From: Podochytrium sp. JEL0797
Lineage: Eukaryota > Chytridiomycota > Chytridiomycetes > Chytridiales > Chytriomycetaceae
Reading direction: 5' to 3'
Assembly: GCA_027596195.1 (NCBI GenBank)
Contig: JADGJG010000038.1
Coordinates: 1-64,000 of the forward strand
DNA: 64,000 nucleotides
Each line of letters begins with the position of its first letter. The stretch's first letter is position 1. The notes beneath the pieces are model-generated. The model was given only the letters and a program-made list of their open reading frames with translations, was not told where the DNA came from and made no database searches. Shown piece by piece: positions 23,649-35,497 of the stretch. Both the position numbers and the translations under genes were made by a program.

Positions 23649-24334
23649 TTATTTTCTATCAAAAATAGAAGACGAAGAAGCCGCCTTCTTTCTCCTCGAC
23701 ATCCACCCTCCTCCAATGCAATTCGCGAAATCCGTAATCACATCGTCACACGTTTCGACTCTCCCTGATTCGGATTGATATGAGCCGCGGAACGTTCCGG
23801 CGATACAGTCTTCTTGTTTTTGGACGTTACGGCTGCATGCTTGTCTGGTGGGGTGTCATTTCGACGCGAAAATCAGTGAATCAATGATTTGGATGGTGTT
23901 TTTGGTGCGGGTTTACCGAAAGTCGGCCACGATTCGAACGTTGTCCTCGGTGCATTTGTCGAGCAGTTTTTCTACCTCGATGCATCGCGCTTTGGGGTTT
24001 TTGTTGTTTGCTTCGCGGCAGTTTCTAAAGCGGCAAGTGTGAGCTCAAGGCGATCAGGGACCAGGAACCAAAGAGATTGCATTCAACAGGGTTGTACACG
24101 ATCGTGCCCAGTCAAAGGGGATCATTGCATCCCGTCAGTGCCATTTGAGCCGACGGTACAGGGGGGGGGGGGTGCTCACCTCAACTCCGAGGCTTCCAAG
24201 CCGCAAAACTTGCGCACTTGGTCCGCAAACACTCGGTTTTGCAGGCGCATTCCGAGACTGTCGACGGTTCGCATCATGGAGAGGTGGGCGGCCTCGGCGT
24301 TGACTCGTTTTTGATCGGCTTCCGTGAGGGTCAT
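23649..24334 (-). CDS. Quadruple-CX9C (double CHCH) mitochondrial protein, NDUFA8-like (152 aa, 3 exons)
   Basis: Exons 24334-24180, 24024-23917 and 23844-23649 close in phase. Four exact C-x9-C pairs are visible: CGLEASELRNC, CIEVEKLLDKC, CSRNVQKQEDC and CDDVITDFANC. Two successive CHCH hairpins are the hallmark of complex I subunit NDUFA8 (fungal NUPM), which is oxidised by Mia40 in the intermembrane space, and the 152 aa length fits. The spacing between motifs 1-2 (11 residues) and 3-4 (18 residues) differs from human NDUFA8 as I remember it, so the family name is an inference. The first intron begins with a donor followed at once by a run of about 12 C. Only 48 bp separate its stop from the kinase Met at 23600. 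Confidence 0.75.
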
Positions 24335-24494
24335 GTTGTGCAGGCTTCTTTTTTTTGAAGTTTTGATCACTAACACCCTTCTCCCTTCTCTCCTTCCCTT
24401 TCGCCTTCTTCTTCCTTTCTATGCGCTAAATCTGAAATGCGAAACAAAAAAAACGAGAGCCCCTTTTCGAAAGTAAAACCCTCTCCCAAAAAAA

Positions 24495-25849
24495 ATGCTG
24501 TCCCTCTCGAGGTCCAAATCCCTCAAAGACACACGCACTACCACCACCACGGACAAGGACCCTTCCTCCCCCGGCCTCTTCACCCTCTCGCGCATCCCCA
24601 CCCTCGGTCGTACCACCAGCACCCGAAGCGGCCGAGGAGGTGGTGGTGATCCGGAACCCGAAGAAATCGTGTACCCCCTCAGCGATTCCGGGGTCCCCAT
24701 CTCTGCCCCAACCACCATCACACCCGTTCCCGCAATCGACTACACAATGCGTGCGAATGCAGGGACGTTGGAGAGGGTAGCGAAGGAGGAGGTAAATTGG
24801 AATTTTTCTGGGATTCTCATTCCGCACATGCGAAGTTTAATCACCAATGCGGGATTGGCTTTTAGGTTGCACCGAACCCAGTGAAACTGCATACTTCGAA
24901 AGCGGCTCAAACCACCACATTGAAGTGGTGGCAAGCGCCTGGAGTCACAAAAGAAACGCAGGTGGGGCACCCCTCGATTCAATTTGAAAAAATTCTGAAA
25001 CCTCTGCTTCCGACCCATTTGGGAACCCATTTCACCCACTACGAAACGAAAAAACAAAAGGCCGCACTCGCCGCCGAATCCGACGACTCCTCCTTCTCCG
25101 ACTCCCTCCCGCGCACCACAAATCCGTCCGCCTTGTCTTCGCGTCCGAGTTTCGCCAAATCCCTGTCCCTCGGTCGAAACAATAGCACCAAATCGCAACA
25201 AAACCAACCCGCAGCAGATCCATCGGGAAGCGGGGGTCGCAAAAAGTTTCATCAGTATGAAGAAGTAGCCATCATCAAAACGAATTACGCCATGAACGCG
25301 GGCATGAAGGGTCCACAGTGGGGGGATGTGCCGAAAGTCGTTGCGGGGGGTGAAAAGTGTGGTGCTGGTGAGTTAATTTTCACCTTGCGTTAGTTGAAGG
25401 GATGGAGGGGGGTTTAACCGTTCCTTTGATTATTGGGGACAGGCACCACACTTACGGTCCTCCACAACTTCACCGCCACCTCGTCCTCGGACGTGTCCGT
25501 CTCGCAAGACGATCTCGTACGCATTCTGCGTGTTGACCCCGGTGGATGGGTGGTTGTGAAAATCGTGAAGCTCGGAACCGCAGCGGGACCTCAACAGCAA
25601 CAACAGGGGGTAGTTAACCGTGGTGCGGTGCATCGCGCGGCGGTGGGGAGTGCAGTGGGACAGGAGGGGATGGTGCCGTTTGGGGTGTTGGATGTGATGC
25701 GGACAAAGAGGGGGGTTGGACAGCAGCAGCAGCAGCAGCAGCAAATGGGTGGGCAGCAGATGGGTGTACCGGTGATGCAGTCGGGTGGGCCTCAACCGAA
25801 TGGAGTTGTGAGGGGTCCGAGACCGATGCGAAGTTTGAGCACTTCGTAA
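24495..25849 (+). CDS. SH3-domain protein with low-complexity linkers (401 aa, 3 exons)
   Basis: Exons 24495-24791, 24866-25367 and 25443-25849 close in phase. Exon 3 encodes an SH3-like fold near residues 268-330: LTVLHNFTATSSSDVSVSQDDL resembles the ALYDF..ELSF start, ILRVDPGGWVVVK the central Trp strand, and GMVPFGVLDV the final ligand-binding strand. The N-terminal part is Ser/Thr-rich with a short conserved-looking motif (LKWWQAPGV). The C-terminus has poly-Gln and Gly/Pro repeats. SH3 modules bind proline-rich partners in actin or endocytic complexes; the partner is unknown. The Met at 24495 lies 160 bp from the divergent CX9C gene, so the promoter is likely shared. Confidence 0.72.
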
Positions 25850-25910
25850 TTAGAACTAGAACTAGACCATAAAAATCTCGATTTATTTGCGCTTTGATTC
25901 TCTGCCCTTT

Positions 25911-27396
25911 TCAAAATTGAGACCCGCCAAAATTACCGTCAAACAATCCCGTTTGATTCGCGCCTCCAGGCACAACACCCCCCGTCAACCCATTCAACAG
26001 ATTCAACACTTCGTCACTGCCCGGTTCGTTGTTCTGAATCGCATTTTGCGCGGCAAAGAGGAGTTCGGGGGGAATCGAAAAGGGCGTCGCGTTCGCGAGA
26101 CTCGTTGTCGGCGAGGTGGTGGCGGCGGCGGTGGATTCAGCAGGTTCGGTGGAGGTGGTGGAGGTGGTTTCTGCATGTAGAGGAGGAGGCGGAGGGGGAG
26201 GGGGCAACAAAGAGAAATCCATGGGGGTAGCGGAAGACGGGGTTGTCGGGGAACCGAGTGGGGTATGAGATTGTTCAGAGGAATGGGATGCGGCAGGAAT
26301 CTTTTGCGGTGTTTGCTGTTGGTTGAAGGACATGGCAGAAGTAGGTGTGGTAGGGGATTGCTGTTGGGCGGATGGGCTCATGATGGCAGCGGACGACGCG
26401 TTGTTGTTTTTGAGGTTCTGTTTTTTCTCTCGTTAAAACCATTATATATGCAATGGGATGTATTCAGATTACCTGAATGGCCAGCATAATCTTGTCGTTT
26501 GCTTGGTTTTCCTGCGAAATCCAGTTTGTGAGCAGCAGCACGAGGGCCTTCCGCTCGTTGAGTTCGCTCGTGAGTGCGGCTGAGAGGGCGCCGACCTGGG
26601 ACGAGAGAGTGACCTGGTCAGTGGAGGGAGCTGCTGTGGCGATGGTGCGTTCGAGGTGGGAGCGGTTTGTGTGGAGGTGTTTGATTTTGTCCGTGTGCTG
26701 CACGATTGTGGCGAACTACAACCAAGTAATGAATACGTGCAATGAAGAGTACGAGTGTAACGAATAGTACCGTATCGGTGTGCAGCGATGCTTTGCGTGC
26801 GGGCGACTTTGGCGCTGCAGAAGACGCCGACGAAGCCGAGGGGCGGCGGGCTGGCTGCGAAGGCGGCTTGTCGCTGGTGCTGCTGGTGCTGCTGCTGACA
26901 CACAGCTTCAGCTCGTCGACAAAGGCGGCCGCGTAGACGCCACGTTCGTCCCAGATGGTCAGAAGGCGTCGCACTTTCGCGTGAAGCTCAGGCGTCGCGT
27001 GCGAGGCGAAAAGACGCAGCGCACCAGGGAGTGTCGCTGCGAATGCGCGCGCGTAGTCGTCGCTCTTTTTGCGTCTGTTTTAGTTCCTTGTGAGTGAAAA
27101 GAACAACAAAGAAAGAAACTATCGTCACTTACGACACCTGCAGCACATCATTCGCAAGGTGCAGAAACGCAAGTCGTCGAAGCGTAGACGCTGCGCTAAA
27201 CTGCGCATCCCACACAGCAACGGCCTCAACAGCGTTCTTGCGGTGGAAGATGAGCCCTGAACACAAAAGTGTGAGCAAGAGTACTATGCAATAAGCACCG
27301 CAAACCATCTCACTCACAGTGTGACAGCAGATTAATCGAGTCCTGCGTATCTGCGAGCTTCACCAGCTTGCCTTTCAGCGACTCGTCTGAATACAT
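25911..27396 (-). CDS. CTD-interacting domain protein, Rtt103/RPRD1-like (418 aa, 5 exons)
   Basis: Exons 27396-27318, 27256-27133, 27074-26771, 26715-26473 and 26417-25911 close in phase. Residues 1-140 form a CID: SLKGKLVKLADTQDSINLLS, HWGLIFHRKNAVEAVAVW, LRRLAFLHLANDVLQ and KVRRLLTIWDERGVYAAAF match the eight-helix domain that binds the phosphorylated C-terminal repeat of RNA polymerase II. The segment around residues 180-250 is helical and may form the coiled coil by which Rtt103/RPRD proteins dimerise. The tail is Pro/Thr-rich with a run of Pro. The likely role is 3' end processing and transcription termination. It is convergent with the SH3 gene, with 61 bp between stops. Confidence 0.86.
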
Positions 27397-27637
27397 GTGT
27401 TTTTTTTCGGTGCTTTTTTCCACAAAATGAACACCCCGCAAAGCGAGCCAAGGAAGGAAATGGGTTGCCCCACGAGATCAAGCACAACGCAATGCTGGTG
27501 AACAGTGTGGTCATGCGTAAACGCTTCGACCGAGTCGCCACGTGCTTCTGCCCTTCCCCCTTTTCTCTCTCAAGTCACAGTTTTTGATAACAGTATTTTA
27601 ATGAAAATCAACTGAATAGTACAAATTTTCACACCAC

Positions 27638-29029
27638 TCAAGCGTTCGTTGGCTTGAGAGCAATCGGCTTCACATCCTCACCAAAGGGCACTCCAAGCTC
27701 CAACAACTTGCTGAAAGCGGCCGAGAAGTCCTTGAAGAACAAATCACTGTCCTTGGCGTACTTGTAAGACTGGAGGTAGAAGGAGCGGTCGTTGTAGAAG
27801 GCCATGTCGGCGGGGAGCATCATCAAGTCACCAGAGGATTTGTCAGCCATCTGCTTGGGTCCGTCCCACTTGCGCTCGACCCACTTTTCGTTGAGGAGGT
27901 TCTTGTAGTAGTCGTTGGAGAAGGTAGTCTGAGTGTTTTATAATACCTCGGTAAATAAATCGCTCGAGCAAAAAACAAAAAAATCAACTCTACAGGCGAA
28001 CGAGTCCAGGGTCCATCGAATCCAGAACGGTCAGTGTGGCAACGTCCAAGAGCATGAGCTCCAGCCAAAGCAGTAATCTCCTGGTCGTTGAATCCCATGC
28101 GGTAGAACACGTCACGCACGTGCTTCTGGCCCTGCGCAGCGTCGGGGAGACGGCCGTTGGGGGGGACAACTTCGTCGGTCGTGGCGTCGGAACGTCCGGC
28201 TCTCCAGGGGATGATGGGTCCTCCCTGAGAGTGTGACAAAACTTTAGAGTGTGTGTGTGGGGGAGAGAATGTGTCTTTTTTTTACCATTTCCTGGATGGC
28301 GCAGACTCCGGCCAAGGTCCAGAGATCAGCGTACGAGATTTGCGGGTACTTCTTCTTGATGGGCTCAAGCAGGTTTCTGCCAAAAAAAAACGAAAATGAA
28401 TGAGTTTTCATTGTGCGTGTCACGGCAAATACGTATTTCACAATAATTCATTCATCGCCAAGGAAGGGGAATGAAGGGGAAAGGGCTCACCTCGCAACAG
28501 CCAAACCAGCGTTGGCGCCGTCACCGGCCTCAAGCGGGTACCGCATAGTCGCGCCGTTGGACCCACCCGTCTTGGTGTTCTTGTCGTAGGTTCCAGACAT
28601 GTGCCACGCGAGACGCACGAGCACGGGGCCGTACGATCCGTCGTCGTAGTCGTCGTTGTCTGTTTTGCAAAAAAGAACCATGAGTAATGCGCAGCTAAGC
28701 ACTCAAGGGGGGGTGCTTCTTTGACGCACCAAGGATGGCGGCAATCGAGTTGTAGACTTCCTGGTAGTCGAGGGGCTTGGCTGGGCCAGACACGGACTCG
28801 GCGGCCTGCAAATGTGCGGGTTGGTCAAAAAAAGCCTCGTGGCCGTGATCAAACACACCTGCTGAAGCGACGGGCTGTAGTAGTAGGCTCCGGCACCCAC
28901 GACTCCGAGGGCGAGGGGGAGGACCCAGTTGGTGCCCTTCTTCTCGGCAGCGGTGGTGAAGGCTCTGGCGGCGGGGGCGGCACGGAGCGGGAGGCGCCGG
29001 GCGGCAGTGGAAGCGATCCTGGAGAACAT
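27638..29029 (-). CDS. CCP1: Cytochrome c peroxidase, mitochondrial (342 aa, 6 exons)
   Basis: Exons 29029-28859, 28805-28730, 28659-28491, 28376-28286, 28224-27994 and 27928-27638 close in phase. The N-terminus is a mitochondrial presequence rich in Arg and Ala ([20 protein letters not shown]) followed by a hydrophobic segment ([15 protein letters not shown]) typical of bipartite intermembrane-space sorting. Distal heme residues lie in VRLAWHMSG, the proximal His in [11 protein letters not shown], and the Trp that forms the compound I radical in yeast corresponds to the W of FDGPW. The enzyme reduces hydrogen peroxide with electrons from cytochrome c. Six exons in 1.4 kb. Confidence is high because every catalytic position is readable. 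Confidence 0.95.
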
Positions 29030-30812
29030 CGAGGGTTTTTTTTTTGGCAAGAAAGTGACTCAGCCGACAAAGTGTGGCTTCGAAATCATTCAAACGCTAT
29101 CAGAGATTTAACAAGTTGTGTTTTTCCCAATCTGTGGGGATACCCGCCACCGCAAACGGAGCGCCTTTATATCCCTTTTTTGAGTGTCGGGAAAATGAGC
29201 CAATCGGAAGCCAGAAGGGCGAATCAACCAATCAACCAAAACGCGAAAAAAAAGAACGGACAGGTGGAAGGTGAGCTGCACATTCGACGGAATTTTGGCG
29301 CGCAACAACCAGCTCGAGATGTGGAATTGGATAACGCGTTTTTTCAATCATGAAAAAAGCGGTGCATTCGGCTGTCGAACCCGCCAAAAGGTTCTTGCTC
29401 CGTACTTGGAGGGAGGCGCGCCTCGTGCGTGCGCGCAACATCCACCACTTTTTTTCCCGTTGGCGCCACAGAATCAAGTGGAGAACTGCAATGGGGGAAG
29501 AATCTTTTTATTTTGGGCAGGATCCACAATGATTTTTCTAGCTGAGTGGAACCCTCTCAAATTAGTAGAGGACTTTTGAACTGTCCTCCAGGCTCCAGCT
29601 CGAGTTCGGTTGTAGAAGCGTGAATTGGTGGTAGAAGGGTGGCGGTCCCGAACTGCGGGGTGTCGTACCGAGCCAGCTCACAAGACGTGTCGTGAAATTG
29701 GTGGCGGTTCTTGTCGACTCCAGCGATAATGACCCGGTCTTCCAGAACTCTGGGAATGTCTGGAAAAGCTCCCTCCACTGCTTCGTCGCTGCAAGAACCG
29801 TCCGCTTGATCCGTGCAGGCTTTTCTAGCGACAAACGATCCCTTATTGAAACGGATGCCCTCGCCAAAGAAGTGGCACATGACCTAGATCTGCATGAGAA
29901 AAGAAAGCGGAAATAAAGGAGAATCCACCTGAAGGTCAGGGCCTCCAATGACAGGTTCTCACTGTCGGACAAGTGCGAAAAGCAGGCGCGACACACTCCC
30001 GCCTGAGTCCCGCGAACGTCTTGGTCGTGAGGCACACCTTATAGAGCCAGTTTCTCTGTACTGCGACCTCGCTCGGAACACATGTCAAACAGCGCGCCTT
30101 CCAGGCTCCGTGCTTCCAGATTCCAGATTTGGGTCCATGTCTGCTGTTCATGTGCCAACTTGGACTCTTGGCTCCCAACATTTTCTTGAATTTTGATATA
30201 TATGAATGCAAATTGTGGAGTGCGAAGGACAAAGAGAAGTTAAAATTTCAAGGGGTTTGCAAATTCGAAAAAAAATGTTCTGAAGGAGAAAGATGAAAAG
30301 AACTCCTCAGGCGCTGCTGCTGCCACTAAACTATAACATTCTGATTGAGAAAATACTCCCATCTCAAAAGTTAGTCTTTATGATGCGTATGGATTCGTAT
30401 AAAGAAGGTCAACTGAAGGAGTTGGAGACAAGCATGTCCCCCAACTTCCCCATCCGAATCCATGCGCATCACAAAGTCTACACTGAGCTCGGAAAGAGAG
30501 AACTGGAGGGGTATGGCTGGTAGAAGTTGGGTTTCTCGAGACAGTGGTACAGGGAAAACTGAACTTTGAGGAATATAATCTCGAGAATGCCGGCGTGCTC
30601 ACAGATTGCAGACAAGGTACTTTCTGTCCTTTTGAACTTTGATATCTATTAACTTAATACAGAAAAGGAGGGGGAGGTAAAACAAATAAACGCGCGTTTT
30701 TTATACGGTACGTGCAACTGTACTTTGGGATTTTTTCTTTGGTATTAAAATTATAATTACATTATTTTTAATTGTGCGCGATAGAAAAAAAAGAAAGAAA
30801 AATTACGAGGAG
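29030..30812. other. Gene-poor spacer with a possible orphan coding segment
   Basis: This 1.8-kb stretch separates CCP1 from the second MFS gene. On the minus strand, about 29880-29577, one frame reads like protein (it includes RVLEDRVIIAGVDKNRHQF and ends GGQFKSPLLI) and is preceded by a pyrimidine-rich acceptor-like sequence at 29890-29905. I could not close the phase with the upstream frame at 30232-29936. It may be an unrecognised small gene or a decayed one. The rest, especially 30170-30300 and 30640-30800, is AT-rich and shows nothing. Confidence 0.4.
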
Positions 30813-32563
30813 ATGTCAGGGGAGTTGGCACCGCTGCTGGCGAACTCTGCCTCCACTGAGTCACTGCCTACCACTAGTACCACACCGCAGTCAACTAACC
30901 GAAGGCATCTTTTGCTCCTGCCACTTCTCCTCGTGCACATGACGGTTTCGACGATGGGTCTCAACCCAATCAACCAGTTCGTGATCCTGACAGTTTGCCA
31001 GGAAGAATACGGACCCACAGTACCCATCGACTACCGAACGTGTGCCGCTGATGCCGTCGTGCAGGTTCCGTTTTTCTATTTCGGCGAACGGGCTTTGGGG
31101 GAAGGAAGAAAGCTGACCCTGCGCGTGCCCCCCAGAAATCTGCCGCCTTCTGGGTCCAAGCCATCTCACTCGCCATCGCGATCCCCATGTTCATTGTATC
31201 CCCGCTGATTGGTCTCCTCCTCGACCGCGTGGGTCGTCGCCCCATTTTGTTTCTTCCGTTCGTGGCCGTGTTGCTGCCCGCGCTGGCTGTTCTCGTTATC
31301 CAGCACTACGGGTTAGGACTCTGGCTCCTCGTTCTAGCCGACTGCCTAAAAGGAATCCTCGGAGGGAACGCCGTCTTTGTCATGTGCGTGTATTCCATGA
31401 TGGCCGACCTCACCTGCGGACAAACGAGAACCAAAATGTTTTACCTCAAGGAAGCCTTTTCGCTGTTTGGATTCTCGTTTGGTCCGTTCCTCGGGGGGTT
31501 GTTGTACGAGCGGTTCGGGCTCAGCGCCGTGTTTGAAACGATTGTTGTCGTCGAACTCGCGATTGTCGCGTATGCGTTTTGGTTCGTGCAGGAGACGCTG
31601 CCGGCTTCGAAGCGGAAGCCGTTTGGGCAGGGGGATTCGTTGAATCCTGTGGTTCATTTGGTGGGGAGTGTCAAGAGTTTGATGGGGTTGTTTTCGACGC
31701 GGACGCCGACGGTGTTTGCGTTGATTAATGCGACAGGGGCGTTAACGCAGGCTGGATACACTTATATTTTCTTTTTTATTCCGTCGAAGCGGTTCGGGTG
31801 GAATTCGTTTGAGAGTGGGCGGTTTTTGATGGTGGGCAGTTTTTGTCGGTTCGCGTATTTTGCGGCGATTGTGCCCACGGCGGTTTGGTGGTTTCATCAA
31901 GGGAAGGATGTGGTTGGAAAGGTGAAGGTTGAGTTGAATGTGATTCGGTGAGTTTTTTTTTTCTCCTTGTCTTCGTTGGCGCGCGTGGTCTCGGGCTATC
32001 TGCGACGCTTGTTGAGTGAGCAAACGCGGAGATGAGGAGGTATCCAAGTCGAATGGTGCATTTCGATTGGAATTTCTGTTGGCGAATTGGAATGTGGCGT
32101 ACCTCGAGTCTGGTGTTTGTTTTAACCCCCTTCCTCGCAGATGTGGATTGATGATGTATATTATCACGCTCTGCGCATATGGACTTGTCTCGGAAGGATG
32201 GGAGTACTATCTCAGTGAGTTTTCTGTGTCCTCAACCTCGCCCTTCACACCCTAACAAAAATTAAAAAAATAGTCATCCCCTTCTACTCGTTCGCCTCCT
32301 CCGCCCTCCCGACTCTCCGCTCACTCCTATCAAAGACTGTCCCGCAAGACTCGCAGGGCCGTTTATTCGCGTCCCTGGAAGTTCTCCAGAGCAGTGCGAG
32401 TCTGGCTTCGCATGTGTTTATGCCAATGATATTCAGGGCCACTGTTGCCAATATGCCGGAGGCCATTTGTTATGTGGTTGCGGGCATGTGGGCAGTGGCG
32501 CTTTGCGCGACTTGGTTGGTGAGGGTGGATGAGTTGGTGGTTGCCCCTGAAGGGGTGGAGTAG
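30813..32563 (+). CDS. MFS transporter 2 (475 aa, 4 exons)
   Basis: Exons 30813-31064, 31136-31947, 32141-32214 and 32274-32563 close in phase. Twelve hydrophobic segments can be read, with motif A as GLLLDRVGRR. It resembles the transporter at 11224-13437 in exon order, in the first luminal loop (NQFVILTVCQ), in GPFLGGLLYERFG and in EGWEYY near the last helices. It lacks the long acidic C-terminal tail and most of the central loop of its paralogue. Substrate unknown. It is followed 155 bp later by the nucleoside diphosphate kinase gene on the same strand. The third intron (31948-32140) is unusually long for this window. Confidence 0.85.
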
Positions 32564-32718
32564 AATTAATGCTGGGAGGATGGAAATAAAGGACATTTTC
32601 TTTCTCCTTGTTCTGCAGATCTCGGGCGTTTGGTGCCAGGCACCAAGCCCCCAAAAATCCGCGTTTTCGCCCGATCGAGACTGCCGAAAACGAAAAAAAA
32701 ACTCAACCAAAAATCAAA

Positions 32719-33539
32719 ATGGAGCGTGCGTGACTTTTCTGTGATCGTCCTTGTACCATACGACATACTCACATGGGCTTTCGTGCATTCTACAGGCACT
32801 TACATCATGATCAAGCCCGACGGAGTCCAGAGGTGAGGCGTTGTGCTCGTTTTTGGCGGAGGCTTGTGACCCTTGTTTTTCTTTTTTTTTGGGATCTCGA
32901 CCCAAAACTCTTGAACCCTCTTCTCCGTGTGTGTTGATCAAGCGAGACTAACTGCTGTCTCTCTCCTTTCCCTTAAAACAGAGGTCTCGTTGGTGAAATC
33001 ATCAAGCGTTTCGAAGCCAAGGGTTTCAAGCTTGTTGCCCTCAAGATGGTCTCCCCCGGAAAGGCCCACCTCGAGCTCCACTACGCCGACCTTAAGGAGA
33101 AGAAGTTCTTCCCTGGCGTGAGTTTCTTGTCCTTCCCCCTTTCCTATCAATCTAAATCGAAAATTTCATTTCCCGCCATTTCCCTTCTGATAGCTCGTTG
33201 AGTACATGGCCTCTGGACCCGTTGTTGCCATGGTCTGGGCCGGAAAGGGAGTCGTCAAGTCTGGACGTGTCCTCCTCGGAGAGACCAACCCCTTGACCTC
33301 CCTCCCCGGAACCATCCGTGGAGACTTTGCCATTGACATTGGTCGCAACATTTGCCACGGATCCGACGCTGTCGAGTCTGCCGAGCACGGTTCGTTTGTT
33401 TTTCGTGTCTGCATTTTTTTGTATTACTCGTGTGTGACTCATGTGGGTTTATTTGTTTGTGTCAACAGAGATTGCTCTCTGGTTCCCCGAGGGAGTCCAG
33501 ACCTACTCCCGTGCCGTTGACTCGTGGATTTACGAGTAA
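32719..33539 (+). CDS. NDK1: Nucleoside diphosphate kinase (148 aa, 5 exons)
   Basis: Exons 32719-32725, 32796-32832, 32982-33117, 33194-33389 and 33469-33539 close in phase. The first exon has only seven coding bases (ATG plus one and a third codons), and the second 37. The product begins [21 protein letters not shown] and carries the catalytic histidine in [12 protein letters not shown]. The length is typical of the hexameric enzyme that passes phosphate from NTPs to NDPs through a phosphohistidine. The C-terminus VDSWIYE is the usual ending. Codon choice is biased toward C-ending codons, as in the ribosomal protein genes nearby, suggesting high expression. Confidence 0.96.
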
Positions 33540-33691
33540 ATATGAAATGGAGATGAGAACTGGATGGGTTCTATTGTTTTGTGGAATAAACTCTGATGTT
33601 GACGCCAAGAAAAAGAATCAAGAGAAGGAGATGGGGAGGAGAGGGAAAAAGGAGGAGAAGGAAAACGCGGAAAAAACAAAACGCAAAAACC

Positions 33692-35448
33692 ATGTTTATA
33701 CGGCACCGCGTCTTCGCAAACTCGCGACACTTCTCGACCTGCCTCGCTGTACGCAGTAGGGCCACTGCCACTGCCACTGCCACAGAAGGACGCTCGTTTG
33801 CGCCTCGTCTCGACTACCGCAAGCTAACACAGGACGACATGGCGCAAAACATTGCAAACCGCAACCTTTCGCTGGACGCGGCCCTGGTCCACTCGCTCTA
33901 CAAAGAAAAGGTTGCCCTGGCTTTCGACGTCGAGGCCTTGCGCAAGCGCCGCAACGAAGTCGCCGCGGACATGAAACGCCTGGCAAAGGGAAAGCGCGAT
34001 CCAGATGCAGTGGAGGCCCTCAAGAACGAGGGAAGGATGTTGAAGGAGAAGCTCAGCGACAAGGAAAAGCTGCTGGCTGCCCTGGAGGCCAAGCTGTGAG
34101 CATTCTTCGTTTTTTGGTCCGCGATCAAAACAAACCCGCTGTCGCATTCAACTCACGAATACGTCTTACCCAGCTACGACGAGGCAAAACATCTCCCGAA
34201 CGACACCTGTCCATCCGCACCCATTGGTCCTGAGGAGAATGCGGAGGTTGTTTCCATCGTCAACAAACATCTGCTGCCAGAATCACACACCTCCGAATCA
34301 TCCAAATCCATCAGAAACCACGTGAATCTCTGCGAACTGCACGACATGGCCGATTTTTCGCGTGCCTCCAAAGTCGCAGGCTCCGGCTTCTACTTTCTCA
34401 AAAACTTTGGCGCTCTCCTTGAACAAGCGCTGCAGCGCTACGCCATCGATACCTTGATTCTAAACCACGGATTCACACCCGTCTCGACCCCCGATGTGAT
34501 TCGCCACGAAGTCCTTGAAGCCTGTGGATTCAGTCCAAGAGCCAACGTGCAAGATCCGCAGACGTATTTCCTGTCGACCCATTTGGACCATACATCGGCG
34601 AATCAAGAGTTTGATCCCATGAGACTGTGTTTGGCTGCGACCGCTGAGTTTCCACTCGCTGCGATGCATGCCGGTGAGGTTTTGAAACCGCAGGACCTTC
34701 CCATCAAATATGTCGGGTTGGGTCGTGCCTTCCGTGCTGAGGGACTCTCGGGCAGTATCAACAGGGGACTGTATCGCGTGCATCAGTTTTCAAAGGTTGA
34801 AATGTTTGGGATTGTGGCGGGTGGGTGTGGGGAGGAAGGCGCGAAGGAGGCCTTGAAACGATCGGAGGCCATGATGGAGGAATTTAAAGGGATTGAGTAT
34901 AGTTTATTTGAAGGGCTTGAATTGTGTTTCCGGTAAGCCCTTCTCCGCCTATTTTCTCGGCTCCTTTTTTCGTTAATCAACGTGATTTCACGCAACCACA
35001 GCATCTTGAACATGCCAACTGAAGAACTTGGTGCACCAGCGTACAAAAAGTACGACATGGAAGCATGGATGCCTGGAAAGAACGCCTGGGGCGAGGTGAA
35101 TTTGTTTCTTTCAGTTTCGTATTGGGCTTTGTTGATGCGAACAAAATTCAAACGCAGATCTCGAGCACATCCAACTGCACAGACTACCAATCTCGTCGTC
35201 TGAGCATCCGCAACCACCCTGCCACCGCATCCCCGGGAACTGCGGCACAGCAGCTGGACTTTGTGCATACCATCAACGGCACGGCGGCCGCGATTCCGCG
35301 TTTGATTATCGCGCTCTTAGAGACACATCAGCGCCCGAACGGGGACGTATATATTCCCAAGGCATTGAGGCCGTTTTTGTTGAATGGGAAGGTCGAAGTT
35401 GTGAAAGCAGGGGAGAGCTTTCGGGATGTGATGGCGCGTTTGCGATGA
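33692..35448 (+). CDS. Seryl-tRNA synthetase, probably mitochondrial (515 aa, 4 exons)
   Basis: Exons 33692-34095, 34174-34932, 35002-35095 and 35158-35448 close in phase. The N-terminus looks like a mitochondrial presequence (MFIRHRVFANSRHFSTCLAV). Residues about 50-135 form the long antiparallel coiled-coil arm that grips tRNA-Ser (VEALRKRRNEVAADMKRLAKG). Class II motif 2 reads GLGRAFRAEGLSGSINRGLY, followed by HQFSKVEMF, and motif 3 reads NGTAAAIPRLIIALLETHQ. The enzyme charges tRNA-Ser with serine. It starts about 150 bp after the NDK stop on the same strand. With GatB it is the second aminoacyl-tRNA factor for the organelle in this window. Confidence 0.92.
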
Positions 35449-35497
35449 AACAAATATAATGATTGCGACTCTTCTTTTTATTCACACAGATGAATGT

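Noticed and set aside
24426..25252. Minus-strand frames overlapping the SH3 gene
   Set aside because: Shadows; the plus-strand exons join in phase and end in an SH3-like domain.
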